Source: Aculops lycopersici
Lineage: Eukaryota > Arthropoda > Arachnida > Trombidiformes > Eriophyidae
Direction of reading: 5' to 3'
Length of the DNA: 64,000 nucleotides
Assembly: GCA_015350385.1 (NCBI GenBank)
Contig: WNKI01000001.1
Location: 5,463,010 to 5,527,009, forward strand
The position numbers were made by a program, and so were the translations under genes. Under the pieces are notes generated by a model that was not told the DNA's origin, made no database searches, and was given only the letters and a program-made list of their open reading frames with translations. Positions within the stretch are counted from its first letter, which is position 1, and the number at the start of each line of letters is the position of its first letter. Below are positions 1 through 10,699 of this stretch, piece by piece.

Positions 1-1264
1 CATCAATTGACAAGGCAACATCTAAGAATCTTCTATCCAAAAAGGGAACTCTAGCCTCGACGCCCCAAGCTGCAGTCGCCTTGTTGGCTCGAAGACAATC
101 ATACTTGGACAAAGCCTTCACCTTCCTCACTAGCTCATGGTGAAAATCGTCGGCTGTTGGTGCCTTGTGAAAGTATAGATATCCGCCAAATATCTCATCA
201 CTACCCTCGCCCGATAGAACCACCTTGATTCCCATAGCCTTAATTCGCCTGGCCATTAGAAACATGGGAGTTGAAGCTCGGACTGTGGTTACATCGTAAG
301 TTTCTATGTGATTGATAACATCATGTAAAGCATCAATACCCTCCTCAACGGTGAAAGTGAACGAATGATGATTGGACTTGATAAAATTGGCAACCTTCTT
401 GGCCCACAGCAAATCCGGCGAACCCTCGAGTCCTATCGAGAAGGTGAGCAAATTCTCGCTTGCATATCCGTATTCTGAAACGCCACTACGAGCCTCTTGC
501 CAGTATTTGGAGGCGATTGATGCAATGATTGAACTATCCAACCCTCCAGATAAAAGCACACCTAACGGCACGTCGGCCATCATTCGCTTTACAACACTCG
601 CCTCGAGTTCCGATCGCAACAGGTTGTAGTCGACGGACTCGTCTGGTAGATACATCTCGTCAATCCAAAATGGATTATACCACCGAATGAACTGATTTGG
701 ATGGTCGCTACTGTAATAGTGTCCCGGTGGAAACTCCTTAACAATCGTGCACTCCTCTAAAGCTTTCATCTCGGATGCAAACCATATTGAGCCGTCATGA
801 TGATATCCGACGTACATTGAACAAACTCCAATAGGATCGCGAGCAGCTAGATAGGATCCAGTTTCCGCGTCATAGACAATAAAAGCAAATATACCATCTA
901 AATTGTGCATCAAATGTGAACCATAGTTCTTGTATAGCGGTATAATGCACTCACAATCACTCTTCGAGGTGAACTTGTATTCATCTTGCAGCTCTTGCCT
1001 AATTTGTTTGTGGTTATATATCTCGCCGTTGATACAAAGACAAGTTGTTCTGGCTTCATCGAATAAAGGTTGTGCTCCATTTGCGAGATCAACAATGGCT
1101 AGTCGTTCGTGAGCTAGTACATTCAATCCACTTTTACTTGAATGTAGATAGATTCCATTCCAGTCGGGTCCCCGATGTCTCAACCGTTTGGACAACTTGA
1201 GAGCTTTTGCTCGTAACTCCGCCGTATCCTCGTTGCTACCTAGGATTGCAAATATTCCACACAT
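1..1264 (-). CDS. ASNS: Asparagine synthetase (glutamine-hydrolysing), N-terminal ~421 residues, 3' part outside window
   Basis: Makes asparagine from aspartate, glutamine and ATP in the cytosol. The reading frame starts at the ATG at 1264-1262 with MCGIF, so Cys2 is the N-terminal nucleophile of the class II glutaminase domain after Met removal. Further seen: RHRGPDWNG, NGEIYNHK and the glutaminase end DGIFAF, then the synthetase domain with its ATP-pyrophosphatase loop LLSGGLDSS and the signature LSGEGSDEIFGGY near the window edge. The frame is open from 1264 to the left edge with no intron. Animal ASNS proteins are about 560 residues, so roughly 140 C-terminal residues lie outside. It is divergent from RFC5, with 396 bp between the two start codons. 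Family assignment is very secure. Confidence 0.96.
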   Translation of the reverse strand, partial: MCGIFAILGSNEDTAELRAKALKLSKRLRHRGPDWNGIYLHSSKSGLNVLAHERLAIVDLANGAQPLFDEARTTCLCINGEIYNHKQIRQELQDEYKFTSKSDCECIIPLYKNYGSHLMHNLDGIFAFIVYDAETGSYLAARDPIGVCSMYVGYHHDGSIWFASEMKALEECTIVKEFPPGHYYSSDHPNQFIRWYNPFWIDEMYLPDESVDYNLLRSELEASVVKRMMADVPLGVLLSGGLDSSIIASIASKYWQEARSGVSEYGYASENLLTFSIGLEGSPDLLWAKKVANFIKSNHHSFTFTVEEGIDALHDVINHIETYDVTTVRASTPMFLMARRIKAMGIKVVLSGEGSDEIFGGYLYFHKAPTADDFHHELVRKVKALSKYDCLRANKATAAWGVEARVPFLDRRFLDVALSID

Positions 1265-1660
1265 TTCACCGGCAGATTTACTACAACAACTACACTATTT
1301 CTCTGAATATGAGCTCAATAGGTCAATTTGTCTTATATGATGCCACTCTAATATTATAGGTTCTGATTGTATTTTAGAGGCCAAAACTGTCCAGCCTCCA
1401 AGTTAGGATGCTCATGCATGATGCATATATTGAGCGTACAACTAGGGGGCGCCGACTTCTGTGTTGACGTCTGTAACTCGCGATTTGGAGGTTGCTATAA
1501 AGTTCATTGAGAATGAGCACGTTTTCCAAGTTTCACACGAACCTCAATTTGTCGACTTTGACATTACTCTATTTTCTAAAATTCCAATGATCACAATATT
1601 GCACCACTTCAAGATCAAGTATTAACTTCTCAAAAACGTATACCTCAACACAAGCGAGAT
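1265..1660. promoter_or_regulatory. Shared divergent promoter region of ASNS and RFC5
   Basis: The 396 bp between two outward-facing start codons must hold both 5' UTRs and both promoters. On the plus strand a TATAAA-like string (CTATAAAG) lies near 1495-1502, about 160 nt before the RFC5 ATG. A CRE-like TGACGTC lies near 1464. TGATGCATAT near 1418 resembles, with a mismatch, the C/EBP-ATF element (consensus TGATGNAAT) that mediates ATF4 induction of vertebrate ASNS. These are motif resemblances only; no start site can be read from the sequence. Confidence 0.4.
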
Positions 1661-2647
1661 ATGGTCGACACACAAACCCCATGGGTCGAAAAGTATAGGC
1701 CGGCCACCTTGGACGACCTAACGTCTCATGTTGAAATCAAGAAAACCCTACAGAAGTTCATGAAAGATGAAAGCTTCCCCCATCTCCTATTCCATGGTCC
1801 ACCTGGAACAGGCAAAACCTCAACTATATTAGCCTGCGCCCATCAACTATATGAGCCAAAACAATTTGGTCAAATGGTGTTGGAGTTGAATGCATCCGAT
1901 GATCGTGGTATTGATATCGTGCGAGGCAAGATATTGAACTTTGCCAGTTCTCGGGGAATGTACAACAAGTTTAAGCTGGTTATATTAGATGAAGCTGACC
2001 AAATGACAAATGATGCTCAGAGTGCCTTGAGGAGGATTGTAGAGAAGTATGCTGATAATGCAAGATTTTGCCTTATTACCAACTACTTGAACAAAATCAT
2101 TCCTGCCATCCAATCGCGTTGCACCAGGTTTAGGTTTGGGCCTTTACTACCGGAACAGATCACTCCACGAATGGATTGGATTATAAAGAGTGAGGGTATC
2201 AAGTTGACAGATGGTGGCCGGGACGCCGTATGTGAATTAGCGCGTGGTGATATGAGAATGGTTGTCAACTTGCTTCAATCTACCGCTATGTCGTATCCAG
2301 GTGAGACGATTGATGATGAAATGGTCTACAGGTGTTGTGGTCATCCAACTAAAGCCGATATTCAAGAGATAATCGAATTATTGCTGAACTCTGATATAAG
2401 AACAGCGTATGCGTCAATCCAGAAGCTTAAGTCAGCGAAAGGATTAGCGCTTCAAGAAATACTTTTTGAGATTAGCAACTTAGTTAGTCGTATCACATTT
2501 CCGCCATCAATCAAAACTGAGATACACATCAAGCTTGCCGATATTGAGTACTACCTCAACAATGGTGGTTCTGAAAAATTATATCTATCTTCAATGATCG
2601 CAGCCTTTCAATGTGCCCGTAATGAGCAACCAATAGGATCTCTGTGA
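1661..2647 (+). CDS. RFC5: Replication factor C small subunit 5 (RFC5/p36 type), 328 aa
   Basis: Small AAA+ ATPase subunit of the clamp loader that opens PCNA and loads it on primed DNA in the nucleus. Seen: N-terminal PWVEKYRP, Walker A GPPGTGKT (residues 46-53), ELNASDDRG, Walker B VILDEAD (107-113), sensor 1 ITN, and the SRC arginine-finger motif (152-154). The C-terminal collar region contains KGLALQEIL and DIEYYL, which points to RFC5 rather than RFC2 or RFC4. Length matches the family (about 330-340 aa) in one uninterrupted exon. The ATG is followed directly by the conserved N-terminus, so the start is secure. Its stop lies 36 bp from the LIPT2 stop, so the two genes are tail to tail. 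Confidence 0.96.
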   Translation: MVDTQTPWVEKYRPATLDDLTSHVEIKKTLQKFMKDESFPHLLFHGPPGTGKTSTILACAHQLYEPKQFGQMVLELNASDDRGIDIVRGKILNFASSRGMYNKFKLVILDEADQMTNDAQSALRRIVEKYADNARFCLITNYLNKIIPAIQSRCTRFRFGPLLPEQITPRMDWIIKSEGIKLTDGGRDAVCELARGDMRMVVNLLQSTAMSYPGETIDDEMVYRCCGHPTKADIQEIIELLLNSDIRTAYASIQKLKSAKGLALQEILFEISNLVSRITFPPSIKTEIHIKLADIEYYLNNGGSEKLYLSSMIAAFQCARNEQPIGSL

Positions 2648-2683
2648 AGCTACTTCCTATTTTACCGTACACACATATAAATC

Positions 2684-3352
2684 TCATTTAATATTCTCAA
2701 CTTTACAATTGAAGCGATTACAAAATGAAACTATAAAATCATCTGCAACCTTCTGAAGGTCTGATCTCCCTCCTTCCTCGCGTATAGAAGTGATAATGGC
2801 ATCTTCAATGCCGCAACTTTGTATTTGTTTAAAGTAAGCCAGATTACAGTTACAATTCAATGCAACCCCGTGCATTGTTCTATAATTTCGGCATGAGATG
2901 CCCACAAATGCTAACTTCCGAGTACCTTTTATCCATACACCCGGGTAGCCGGGCCGCGTGTGAGTATTGGGGACACCACTACGCTCTAGGGTCTCTATAA
3001 GGGTTTCCTCTAAGAGTTCCACATACCTTCGAATGCTTCTCTTGATATTGAAGTCGGCTAAATTAACTATTGGATAGGCAACCAACTGGCCAGGCCCGTG
3101 GAATGTTATGAGTCCGCCTCGGTTTGTCTCGACAAAATCAGCCTTTAGTTGATATTTATCTAATGCTGCTTTAAGCTCTTTAAAGTATCTCTCATCATAA
3201 GTGGCCGATCTCAAGCCAGTTGTATAAACTGGCTCATGTTCAACCAAAATTAGACTGTTCGAATTTGATTGCTTGATGGTTTGTTGGAATCGCAACGCTT
3301 CCACGAAGGACATCCGTCCTAATTTGTACAAATTAATTATAGATGATTTCAT
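2684..3352 (-). CDS. LIPT2: Lipoyl(octanoyl) transferase 2, mitochondrial, 222 aa
   Basis: Transfers octanoyl from acyl carrier protein to target proteins (first the glycine-cleavage H protein), step one of mitochondrial lipoate synthesis. Seen: the LipB/BPL fold signature RGGLITFHGPGQ (residues 78-89), PGYPGVWI, a candidate catalytic Lys146 in RKLAFVGI, the HGVALN motif (161-166), and catalytic Cys180 in SCGIEDAIITS. Length is normal for animal LIPT2 (about 230 aa) and there is no intron. The start at 3352 is the only upstream Met close to the conserved region. No strong mitochondrial presequence is evident, although the N-terminus carries Lys8 and Lys10. Synaptobrevin lies 148 bp upstream on the same strand. 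Confidence 0.94.
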   Translation of the reverse strand: MKSSIINLYKLGRMSFVEALRFQQTIKQSNSNSLILVEHEPVYTTGLRSATYDERYFKELKAALDKYQLKADFVETNRGGLITFHGPGQLVAYPIVNLADFNIKRSIRRYVELLEETLIETLERSGVPNTHTRPGYPGVWIKGTRKLAFVGISCRNYRTMHGVALNCNCNLAYFKQIQSCGIEDAIITSIREEGGRSDLQKVADDFIVSFCNRFNCKVENIK

Positions 3353-3500
3353 TTATTTAAGTTTTTTGTACTTTGTTTTGGTTTGTTATTGTTGTGTTAT
3401 GTTTTTGTCTTTGATCGATCATTAGGATCTATCAGTTTTTCTGGATCATTCAGAATTCATAAAGTTGATCATACACTGTATTCCATAACTTCCACAATCA

Positions 3501-3812
3501 TCAGTAGAATAGAAGTATTATTACAACCAAAATAACAATAGCTAGTATAATCATCATCTTCATATCCTTCCACCAATATTTTCTCTTTAGCCTACCAGCT
3601 TGCTGCTCGAACTGCGAGGCTCCCTGCTGCAGAGCGTCAGCTCGGTCGTCCAGCTCGGAAAGCTTTTGGTCTCGCTCGAGGACTTTCTCAACGTTTGTCC
3701 TCATTATATCAACAACCTCATCAACTTGGGCCTGAGTTTGTTGAAGCTTCTTCGAGGCGGCAGCCTTTTGCTGGTTGTTCGCCTGCTCCATAGTTTCCCT
3801 TTGGGCCGACAT
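3501..3812 (-). CDS. Synaptobrevin/VAMP (neuronal VAMP1/2 type), 103 aa
   Basis: Vesicle R-SNARE that pairs with syntaxin and SNAP-25 to fuse synaptic and other secretory vesicles with the plasma membrane. Seen: a short Gln/Ala-rich N-terminus; the SNARE motif from about residue 27 to 77 with the zero-layer arginine at 47 (VLERDQKL); the conserved ELDDRADALQQGASQFE stretch; a basic-aromatic juxtamembrane segment RLKRKYWW; and a C-terminal anchor (about 85-103). It ends almost directly after the anchor, as VAMP2-type proteins do. It is one exon here, although insect n-Syb genes are spliced, so alternative 5' exons cannot be excluded. Confidence 0.95.
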   Translation of the reverse strand: MSAQRETMEQANNQQKAAASKKLQQTQAQVDEVVDIMRTNVEKVLERDQKLSELDDRADALQQGASQFEQQAGRLKRKYWWKDMKMMIILAIVILVVIILLFY

Positions 3813-4546
3813 TTTGATAGATTTGGTACTAATATGCGTTAAATTAGTTGCCTTAAAAAGCGGGTGAAGTCTAGAAATAGTCTAGAGTGTATTGTTATGT
3901 TATGTTAGTGTGTAATCAGTTAAATATAACTATGATCTATTTGAAAGATCGAAGATGGTGATGGTATTAGGTGGTGGGCAGATTGCAAGCTATTGTAATA
4001 TGACAGCTGAATATTTGTCTGGTCGAATTCTACGGCCATTGACGCCGTCGTCGACGTAAGAAGAGAACTCGCGTCTAATGTTGTTTGCTTGGCCATTGGT
4101 TGGATTCTGAGCGTAGGTTTGTGTGTGAAAAGCTGAATAAAACACTCAACATGAGTTTCTAATTCCACTCACTAGATGGTGGCATTAGAAGTTGAAACGC
4201 GATATGAAGTGAATTTAGTGCGCCCAATCTACGCTATTCCAAAGCAAGTAGTGCACTAATTTCCAATTCAAAGCCGGCAAGTTGCAAAAAGTGTACCAGA
4301 TTCCCTCGCAGACACTGCAGCGAAGCTCTATGGGGTTTCTACACATTTTGTCAAACAACACGAGAGCTGCCTATTGGCCTTGTGTGCGAATGTGTTTGCA
4401 CTGCTACTCGGTGAGTCATTTGTAGCGAAAAGCAAGGGGAAAACCTGCACATGCGTGCAATTGGTTTTTGTCCGTATGGACGCCGGCATCTGGCAGCCAC
4501 ACAGCTAGGGAATACTATTGTAAGATCTGCACGTGAAGATATAACG
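3813..4546. other. Intergenic, synaptobrevin 5' side
   Basis: Holds the presumed 5' UTR and promoter of the minus-strand synaptobrevin and the upstream flank of the tRNA gene. Short open frames on both strands (for example 3920-4168 and 4351-4653) have no recognisable domain. No repeat stands out. Confidence 0.5.
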
Positions 4547-4619
4547 GGCCGTGTGGCGAAATTGGCATCGCGTCTGCCTACGGAGCAGAAGATTGCAGGT
4601 TCGAATCCTGCCACGGTCG
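4547..4619 (+). tRNA. tRNA-Arg (anticodon ACG)
   Basis: 73 nt fold into a complete cloverleaf. The acceptor stem is GGCCGTG with CACGGTC (one G-U pair) and discriminator G. The D arm is GCG/CGC. The anticodon stem is TCTGC/GCAGA around the loop CTACGGA (anticodon ACG, read as ICG for CGU/CGC/CGA). The T arm is GCAGG/CCTGC around TTCGAAT. The internal promoter boxes A (TGGCGAAATTGG) and B (GGTTCGAATCC) are visible. There is no intron. The 3' CCA is not encoded, as usual in nuclear genes. Confidence 0.95.
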
Positions 4620-4623
4620 ATAC

Positions 4624-4629
4624 TTTTTT
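4624..4629 (+). terminator. RNA polymerase III terminator of tRNA-Arg
   Basis: A run of six T begins 5 nt after the discriminator base of the tRNA, the expected Pol III stop. Confidence 0.85.
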
Positions 4630-5434
4630 GCATTTCTCGCATCTCTTTTTCACTTCAAGTTTTGGCGTCCTTTTTGTTCAGGACGTGGGCGTTTTTTTCG
4701 TTGGGCCTGTAGGTTGCGTTTTTTGTGGTTTTCGTGAATCTTGGGCAATTGTGTAAATCATAGAGCACAAAAATGGGTTATCTGCGTATGCGCATTTGGG
4801 TTCTCGCAATCAAGGAACCCGTGCTTTAGCGACATACCAGAATAACCTTCTTTCCCCTCTTGCGCGGATTGTGCTTTATGTATGTTTGTGCTTTTCAAAA
4901 GCACAAGATTTGTAGAAGCACGTCAAATCGTATACGTTTTAGCCTTGCACAAAAAGCAAGCCAACACCAATCACTTTCGAAGGAAATTTATGATTCGCGC
5001 GAGACAGAGAAGGATGTATAGACCCCAAATTTGGGGTGTGCTGTGATTGAGACGAAGAAACTTCGTTTGGCTATGTTTGATCAATATTTCCATGATTATA
5101 TATGTACAAAACAATTACTCTTACTTTTACCTAATTTCTATGGTCTATTTACAATTTTTACAACATACTTTACATCCTACTTTCGTTGCAATCTTTGAAA
5201 AGTGGAGCTAACGACGGTCTATTCACCACCAAAGTTTCCGATTTGATCATGGTTCACAGTGCAGTTGCCTCTTTCTAAACTTCTCCTAGTGGGAATATGG
5301 CTCTCAAGTATTGTATTGTAACCACAAAACGACTTACTATAGGATTTCCGGAGTGAGGAAGCCAAAAGTTGAGAGTGGAATGGAGAGTTAGTATGAGTTT
5401 ACATGGAGAAACATTTGTTACACTACAAAGATAC
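4630..5434. other. Intergenic between tRNA-Arg and the lipase 3' end
   Basis: About 800 bp with no supported gene. It should contain the 3' UTR of the minus-strand lipase near 5435. No repeat or RNA gene recognised. Confidence 0.5.
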
Positions 5435-8400
5435 CTACACTTTCTTTCCACTGTCCATTATGAACAATTTGTCGATGGACCAACTCTCGTCGCCACTGTA
5501 AATCCAGCCCTTGTATTTGGTGTACCTAAGGAGAATATGGGTGAAATCTTCCAAAGTTGGATGAGCCACTATAAGACTTTGCATACTATGTTGGCTTAGC
5601 TCTTTCTGTCCATTGACCAGATCGTGGCCACCACTTGACTGTTGATTGGAGGAGGACAGCAAAAAAGACTCGTTCCTACCATCCGAGGCAATCAACGTCA
5701 CCTCAACTTTGCCCCAATGAGTCTTGTACCCTTTGGTACCCAGGATTTTGATGTAAAACTGGTTGGCTGGAGGGATAAATTGACAAGGTTAGATTCGTCA
5801 ATATCATTTGTATTATGTGTGAATATTCGATAGAGACTTGTTGCATCTGGAACATCATACCTACCACAAAACGGCGCATCCTCGTGTGTTGTCAGGTACA
5901 TCTTGCCCAAACCCATTGACTTGTTGGCTCGGTAGCCCATATAGGAGCATTTCTTGTCGCCTTCGCCGCAATCGAAACATTCACCTTTCAGGTAACTATC
6001 ATAGGAGTCACAATTGAAGGATCGAAATTTACACTTGTTTATGCCAAAGTCGAAGGAGTCCATGAAGAAGTTTAAAGCTCGCCGATGGTTGCACAATGAC
6101 TGCCACTTGCCATAGATGATGTCACTCAAGGCACTCAATAGAACACTATTACATCCAACCTGAACTCGGCCTCCATTTGGATAAAAGTCCACATGGCCCA
6201 TGGGTTGTAATGAACCAAAGCCTCCCCTTAGAACCCCATCACCGTTTGAGTGAATCACATCCACAAACTCAGCATCACTTGGGTCTAAACGATCATTTGC
6301 CTCGTAACCCTCAAACAAAGGCGATGCCGGATCCAAGCCAGTTATCCTTTTGATCCACAGGTGGGATACACTAGTGCTATTGCGTATCTCCATGCCCGCA
6401 AAGCCTGCAACATGAGCGCCTAGCGAGAAACCAATCAAATGATACCTCTCGCCGGTGATTCCATACTTCTCATTGATGGACTTGATTAGACATGCTATCT
6501 TGTGGCCCACGACTCGAGTATTTCCGGCCGCTTGAACGTAATTTGGCAACGCAGCTCCCTTCTCCCAATCAACAACAATCACATTGGCATCCTCGTAATT
6601 GAGCAACTTGTAGACCATATCCGTGACCCAAGGTCGCCGTCCGCCACTACCAAAGCCATGGATGATTATTTTGATGGGCAAAGAGCTGTTGAGTCTAGAT
6701 TCACTTAATGTAGTCTCATTTGTTAGTTCAATCGTTTCACTGGAGCTAGCCAAACTGTCGGCAATACTCGAGGTAATGGTGCCCACGTTGCCAGCTCCTC
6801 GATCGTTGCCGCCACCGCCGCCGCCACCACCACCACCAACACTGCTACCACCTCCGCCAGCAACTCCGCCAACTGAACCTCTGCTACTCTCACCAATTTG
6901 TCTATCGTCCACTTGTCTCCCGGAAGTTGGACCCCCGTTAACCAAACTGGTCAAGGCCGCCAATTGGCTGGCGGCACCTAGGGTCAGTTGGGCAATTTCT
7001 CGAGCCAAATTTCGATGGTAGCGAGTAAAGAGAAGAAAGGTAACATCGAGCGGATTCATCTTGGCACTTGTTGGATTGATATTGGTTGAGCTAGTTGTCA
7101 TTGAACCGCTTCCACTACTGCCACCGTTATTGTTATTATTCATGATAGAATTGGATGATATAGAGGTGGAAGCGGAGAATGTGGAAGTTGCTGGTGTTGG
7201 GTTTGGTCCTGTTAGTGAGGGAGAGGACGACGTCGATTGCGGAGGTTGCTGACCATTGAAGTTGCTGGCACTTGGGACCATTTGGTTGGTTGTCAGCATG
7301 CTACTCATTGGAGTTGTTGGTTGGTGTTGTTGCTGTTGGTGTCTTTGGCTTGCGCAACGATATGAGCACTCGTCAAATTCCTCGGAAGATTCCGAGTCCT
7401 CTGAGTCTGCTTCCATCATTCTTCTGTCGTTACACCGACACTCCTGCATGGTGGCCTCAGTGTCGAACCTTTGTGGCGCTTGGTTGCCGTGGAAATGAGT
7501 GGCGTAGGCTGGATTGTGTTGCAAATGTTGGTGTTGCAATTTGTCGTGTCTTATGTGTTTGGTAAGATGGTGAGTCGTTTTTGGCATTTGTAGGATTTGA
7601 TGGTTTTGTTGGTTCATCATAACAGGTTGCTGTTGGTGGTGTTGGTGTTGCCGGTGTTGTTGGTTGTGGTGACTTGGTTGGCTTGTGTCAAAACTAGACT
7701 GAGATTGCGATGACAACGATGATTCGTAACCGTCGTCGTCGTCGACTGAGCCACCCGAGGAGGAGCCGTCATCACTTAAGCTCATAAATCTAGAACTTGG
7801 TGTTGTTGGTACTTCATGCTCACCAAAATTTTTGGAACTAGCCATAGCGTCGCTTGCCATTGAGCTCAACAGGTCGCTAAAAGTGGAGCTCGGAACTAGA
7901 GCAGTGGCTGTGGGCGTTGTGCTATAACTCCCACTTCCGGTGCTTATAGCAAAAACAGCCACCTGTTGCTGAGGAGTGGTGGTGATTGAAGTTGCAGCTC
8001 GCGCAGGAGCTGCCCTATCCGCATCAAATCCATCGATTTGCTGATGTGCTGTGCCAACTTGATAACTTGACTGTTGCTGTGGTCGATGTTGTAATTGTGA
8101 TACATCAGCCTTTTGTGCCGATTGGTTGGTCAGAATGCCATTGTTTTGCTCACTTCTATCCATAGGTCTGATGAACTGATGGACCGGTTGCGCCATTAGG
8201 TGCCTATCTTCATGATTCACCGCTAACGTCTCACTAGTAGCTTGGGTTTGCTCATGTTCGCCGCCACCACCTCCACTACTGCTCTCGGTACTAATGGGTA
8301 ACACAACCATCTGACTATCACCTGGAGCCCAAAAGTTCCATCCTCTAAACGGTCGACCCACCCAACCGACAAGTGAGTTGGGGATGGTTGTCATTGGTGC

Positions 8401-9522
8401 AGCGGATTGCGTCGTCGGAGACATGGTCGAAGTCATGGGTAGAGCTACAGGTTGCTGCGGCTGCTTACTAACAGGTGACACTGTAACCTCCAAATTCGAT
8501 TCTGCACCCTGATCCGCGGCATCGGTTGACTGACCCCAGTTAAAAAGCTGCTCAAACATTCTTGAATTCTTGACTTGTTGTTGGTGTTGGTGTTGGTGTT
8601 GGTGTTGGTTGTTGTTGTTGTTATTATTATCATCATTAATATTATCACTGTAATCATTATTATGGTTGTTGTATAACAAAGAAGGCCTACGGTCACTAGA
8701 TTCTAGAGCCAAGCCTAATCCTCCAGATGCTAGCTGCCTCGTATCAGATTCATCTTGATCACCGTCACCGCCACCACCACCTCTATCCTCTTCTTCCGAG
8801 TTTCCACTTCCGTTAGAGCCGGCCAATATCAGAAGCTCACGTAATGCCAGCTGGACGGCTTCTAATTGAGCGGGTGAGATTGAGCCTAAATCAGGGCCTA
8901 TACCACTGTGATTAGTCCAATTGATTGAGCTAGAATTTGACGATGACTGGGGCGGTCGTGAGTGCAAGTTTCTACGTGCTCCAGTTGCGGTTGACTCGTT
9001 GCAGAGCATCTCCAACAGGTTGCAGTCTATGCGCGCATTGTTGACGATTAACACGCACAGGTAGGTCGCCGTTACGCAGGCTCTAGCATCAGGTGTCAAG
9101 CTCAGGTGCTGGCGATGGCTGGCAGGGGTGGCAACAGGTGAGCTCGATGTAGCAGGTGACGGAGTTGAGGCTGCAGATGCGGCGGCCGCCGCGGCAGCTA
9201 AAGCTGAAGATGAGGCCAGAAGTAGATTTGGCACTCCAATGTAAGAAAAACTATTTCTTATATTATAATTAGTCCCACTAATCCTGTGTCTCTTGCTGCT
9301 ATTTGTTTTGTGGCTTGAATTATTATAAATTATCTGTTGCTCTCCACTAGTTTGGTGATTGTTTTGTAGGTTTCGACATTTCGGCCTCTGTGATCCTACC
9401 CTTTGAGATTTCATTCCCTGTGTTTCATTTCCAGTCAAGTCTTGGTCATCTTTGGCAACATGAAGATAAAATTTCGTTCTTGTTGGAGTGCGTTGAGAGC
9501 ACTTACCTAACTTGTCAATCAT
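5435..9522 (-). CDS. Pancreatic-lipase-family protein with long disordered N-terminal region and C-terminal PLAT domain (2 exons seen)
   Basis: A serine lipase of the alpha/beta-hydrolase class. The main exon (9522 down to 5865) and a last exon (5766-5435) flank a 98 bp intron (5864-5767, GTAGGT...CCTCCAG); joining them gives PFCANQFYIKILG and restores a PLAT/LH2 domain. Catalytic features: oxyanion/lid-side HGFG; nucleophile Ser in GFSLGAH (about residue 1033); Asp in GLDPASP; His in SLCNHRRA; and the FLLFTRYHRN strand that matches the TRFLLYTREN region of pancreatic lipase. Odd: about 860 residues of Ser/Gln/His/Asn-rich sequence precede the enzyme, and another Gly/Ser-rich block splits FLLFTRYHRN from the HGFG strand. 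A typical secreted lipase is about 330-470 aa. The true start is uncertain: no signal peptide is clear, ATG 9522 is only the first Met in frame, and a 5' exon may be missing. Confidence 0.85.
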
Positions 9523-10699
9523 GCTGCTTCATATTTCATAATAACAGATTTGAATTGTGCTCAATTAATTAGCGAGATAACAAGCGCCCACCTTTGTCTG
9601 CAAGTTTATCAACTGTCTAAATATTCGAACGAGATGAAGAGTTAGTTGAGGGGTTTTAGAATAAATGTCTTCTAGGCTAATCTTCAGAAAGAGAGGATAG
9701 AATTTTCAGATTTTGACCTCATAAATGGACTCGCCGAACCCCAAGATGGCCGGAAAAAGTGATTCCGGAAGTGAGGAAACCCCGGTTTTCCCGGGAGGGG
9801 CGTGCCGAAACGGGAAAAATACCGAAATCAGGTGGACGTGCCTTCTGAAAGCCCGCGGGAAAGTGAAAAAAATGAAACTAAATCGATTTGCACCCCCAGG
9901 CGCGCTTACGCGTGTATATACATATCTATATATTCTCAAACACAAGCCCTTACTTTTCTGCTCATTTGTTTTGGCTTGGTAAGCTAGAAAACGTTATCTA
10001 GCTTCATCGCGAACTTGCCAGAAATATTGGGATATAGCTAGCGATAACGTGAGCGACGCAACACACAACAACGACAACAACACGACCGATAAATTTGCGC
10101 AATTTCGAGCGCCTGTGTTCCATGAAAAACTTTTCACTTCTTTCCAATGTGTGGCATTTTCATGGGCGCACCCATCAAGTTTAGCACAGAATCCAACGAG
10201 ATCCGTGGACGCCAAGCGGACAAAGTTATAACTAACATTGGTCTCATTCAAGTGAGACAGAGACGCGCCAGATTGCCCAATGGCCTTGCTCGTTGGCAGT
10301 GTACGCGCAGGGCGCGCACACTGCACAAGCGAAAACAACACAGAAAACAGCTTCTGGATTTGAGCGAATCCTAGGTAAATTTGAGCACACAGGTTCGCCA
10401 ACATTAGGTCTATGAGTCACCATTTCGAATAGAGATTCAAGCTGACAATTATCACAACTTCATAAGAGCAACAACCTTAATCTAATAAAGATAGTTCAGA
10501 TAAATTACAATTTTCTGATCATCTAAATCATTGCAAATATTCAGTATTTTAGCAAAATAGTTGCAAGTTATTAGTTGTCGACAAAGAAGAACAATCACAA
10601 GAAATTGGAAAACTCTTGCATCATCGTCATCTGTTCATGTGACGTAAGATAACCAAGCCATAAAGACTATACATCAGACAAGGACAAAAAAGATTTATA
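9523..10699. promoter_or_regulatory. Divergent intergenic region, lipase and GRINA 5' flanks
   Basis: About 1.2 kb between two outward-facing genes. A TATA-rich stretch (TATATACATATCTATATATT) lies around 9915-9935 and could serve the lipase on the minus strand. A 136-codon minus ORF (9994-10404) with one hydrophobic segment was considered as an upstream lipase exon, but it has no suitable splice donor, so it is not annotated. Confidence 0.4.

Noticed and set aside
9994..10404. 136-codon minus ORF with a hydrophobic segment, as possible lipase signal exon
   Set aside because: No splice donor in phase after the hydrophobic segment and no conservation signal.
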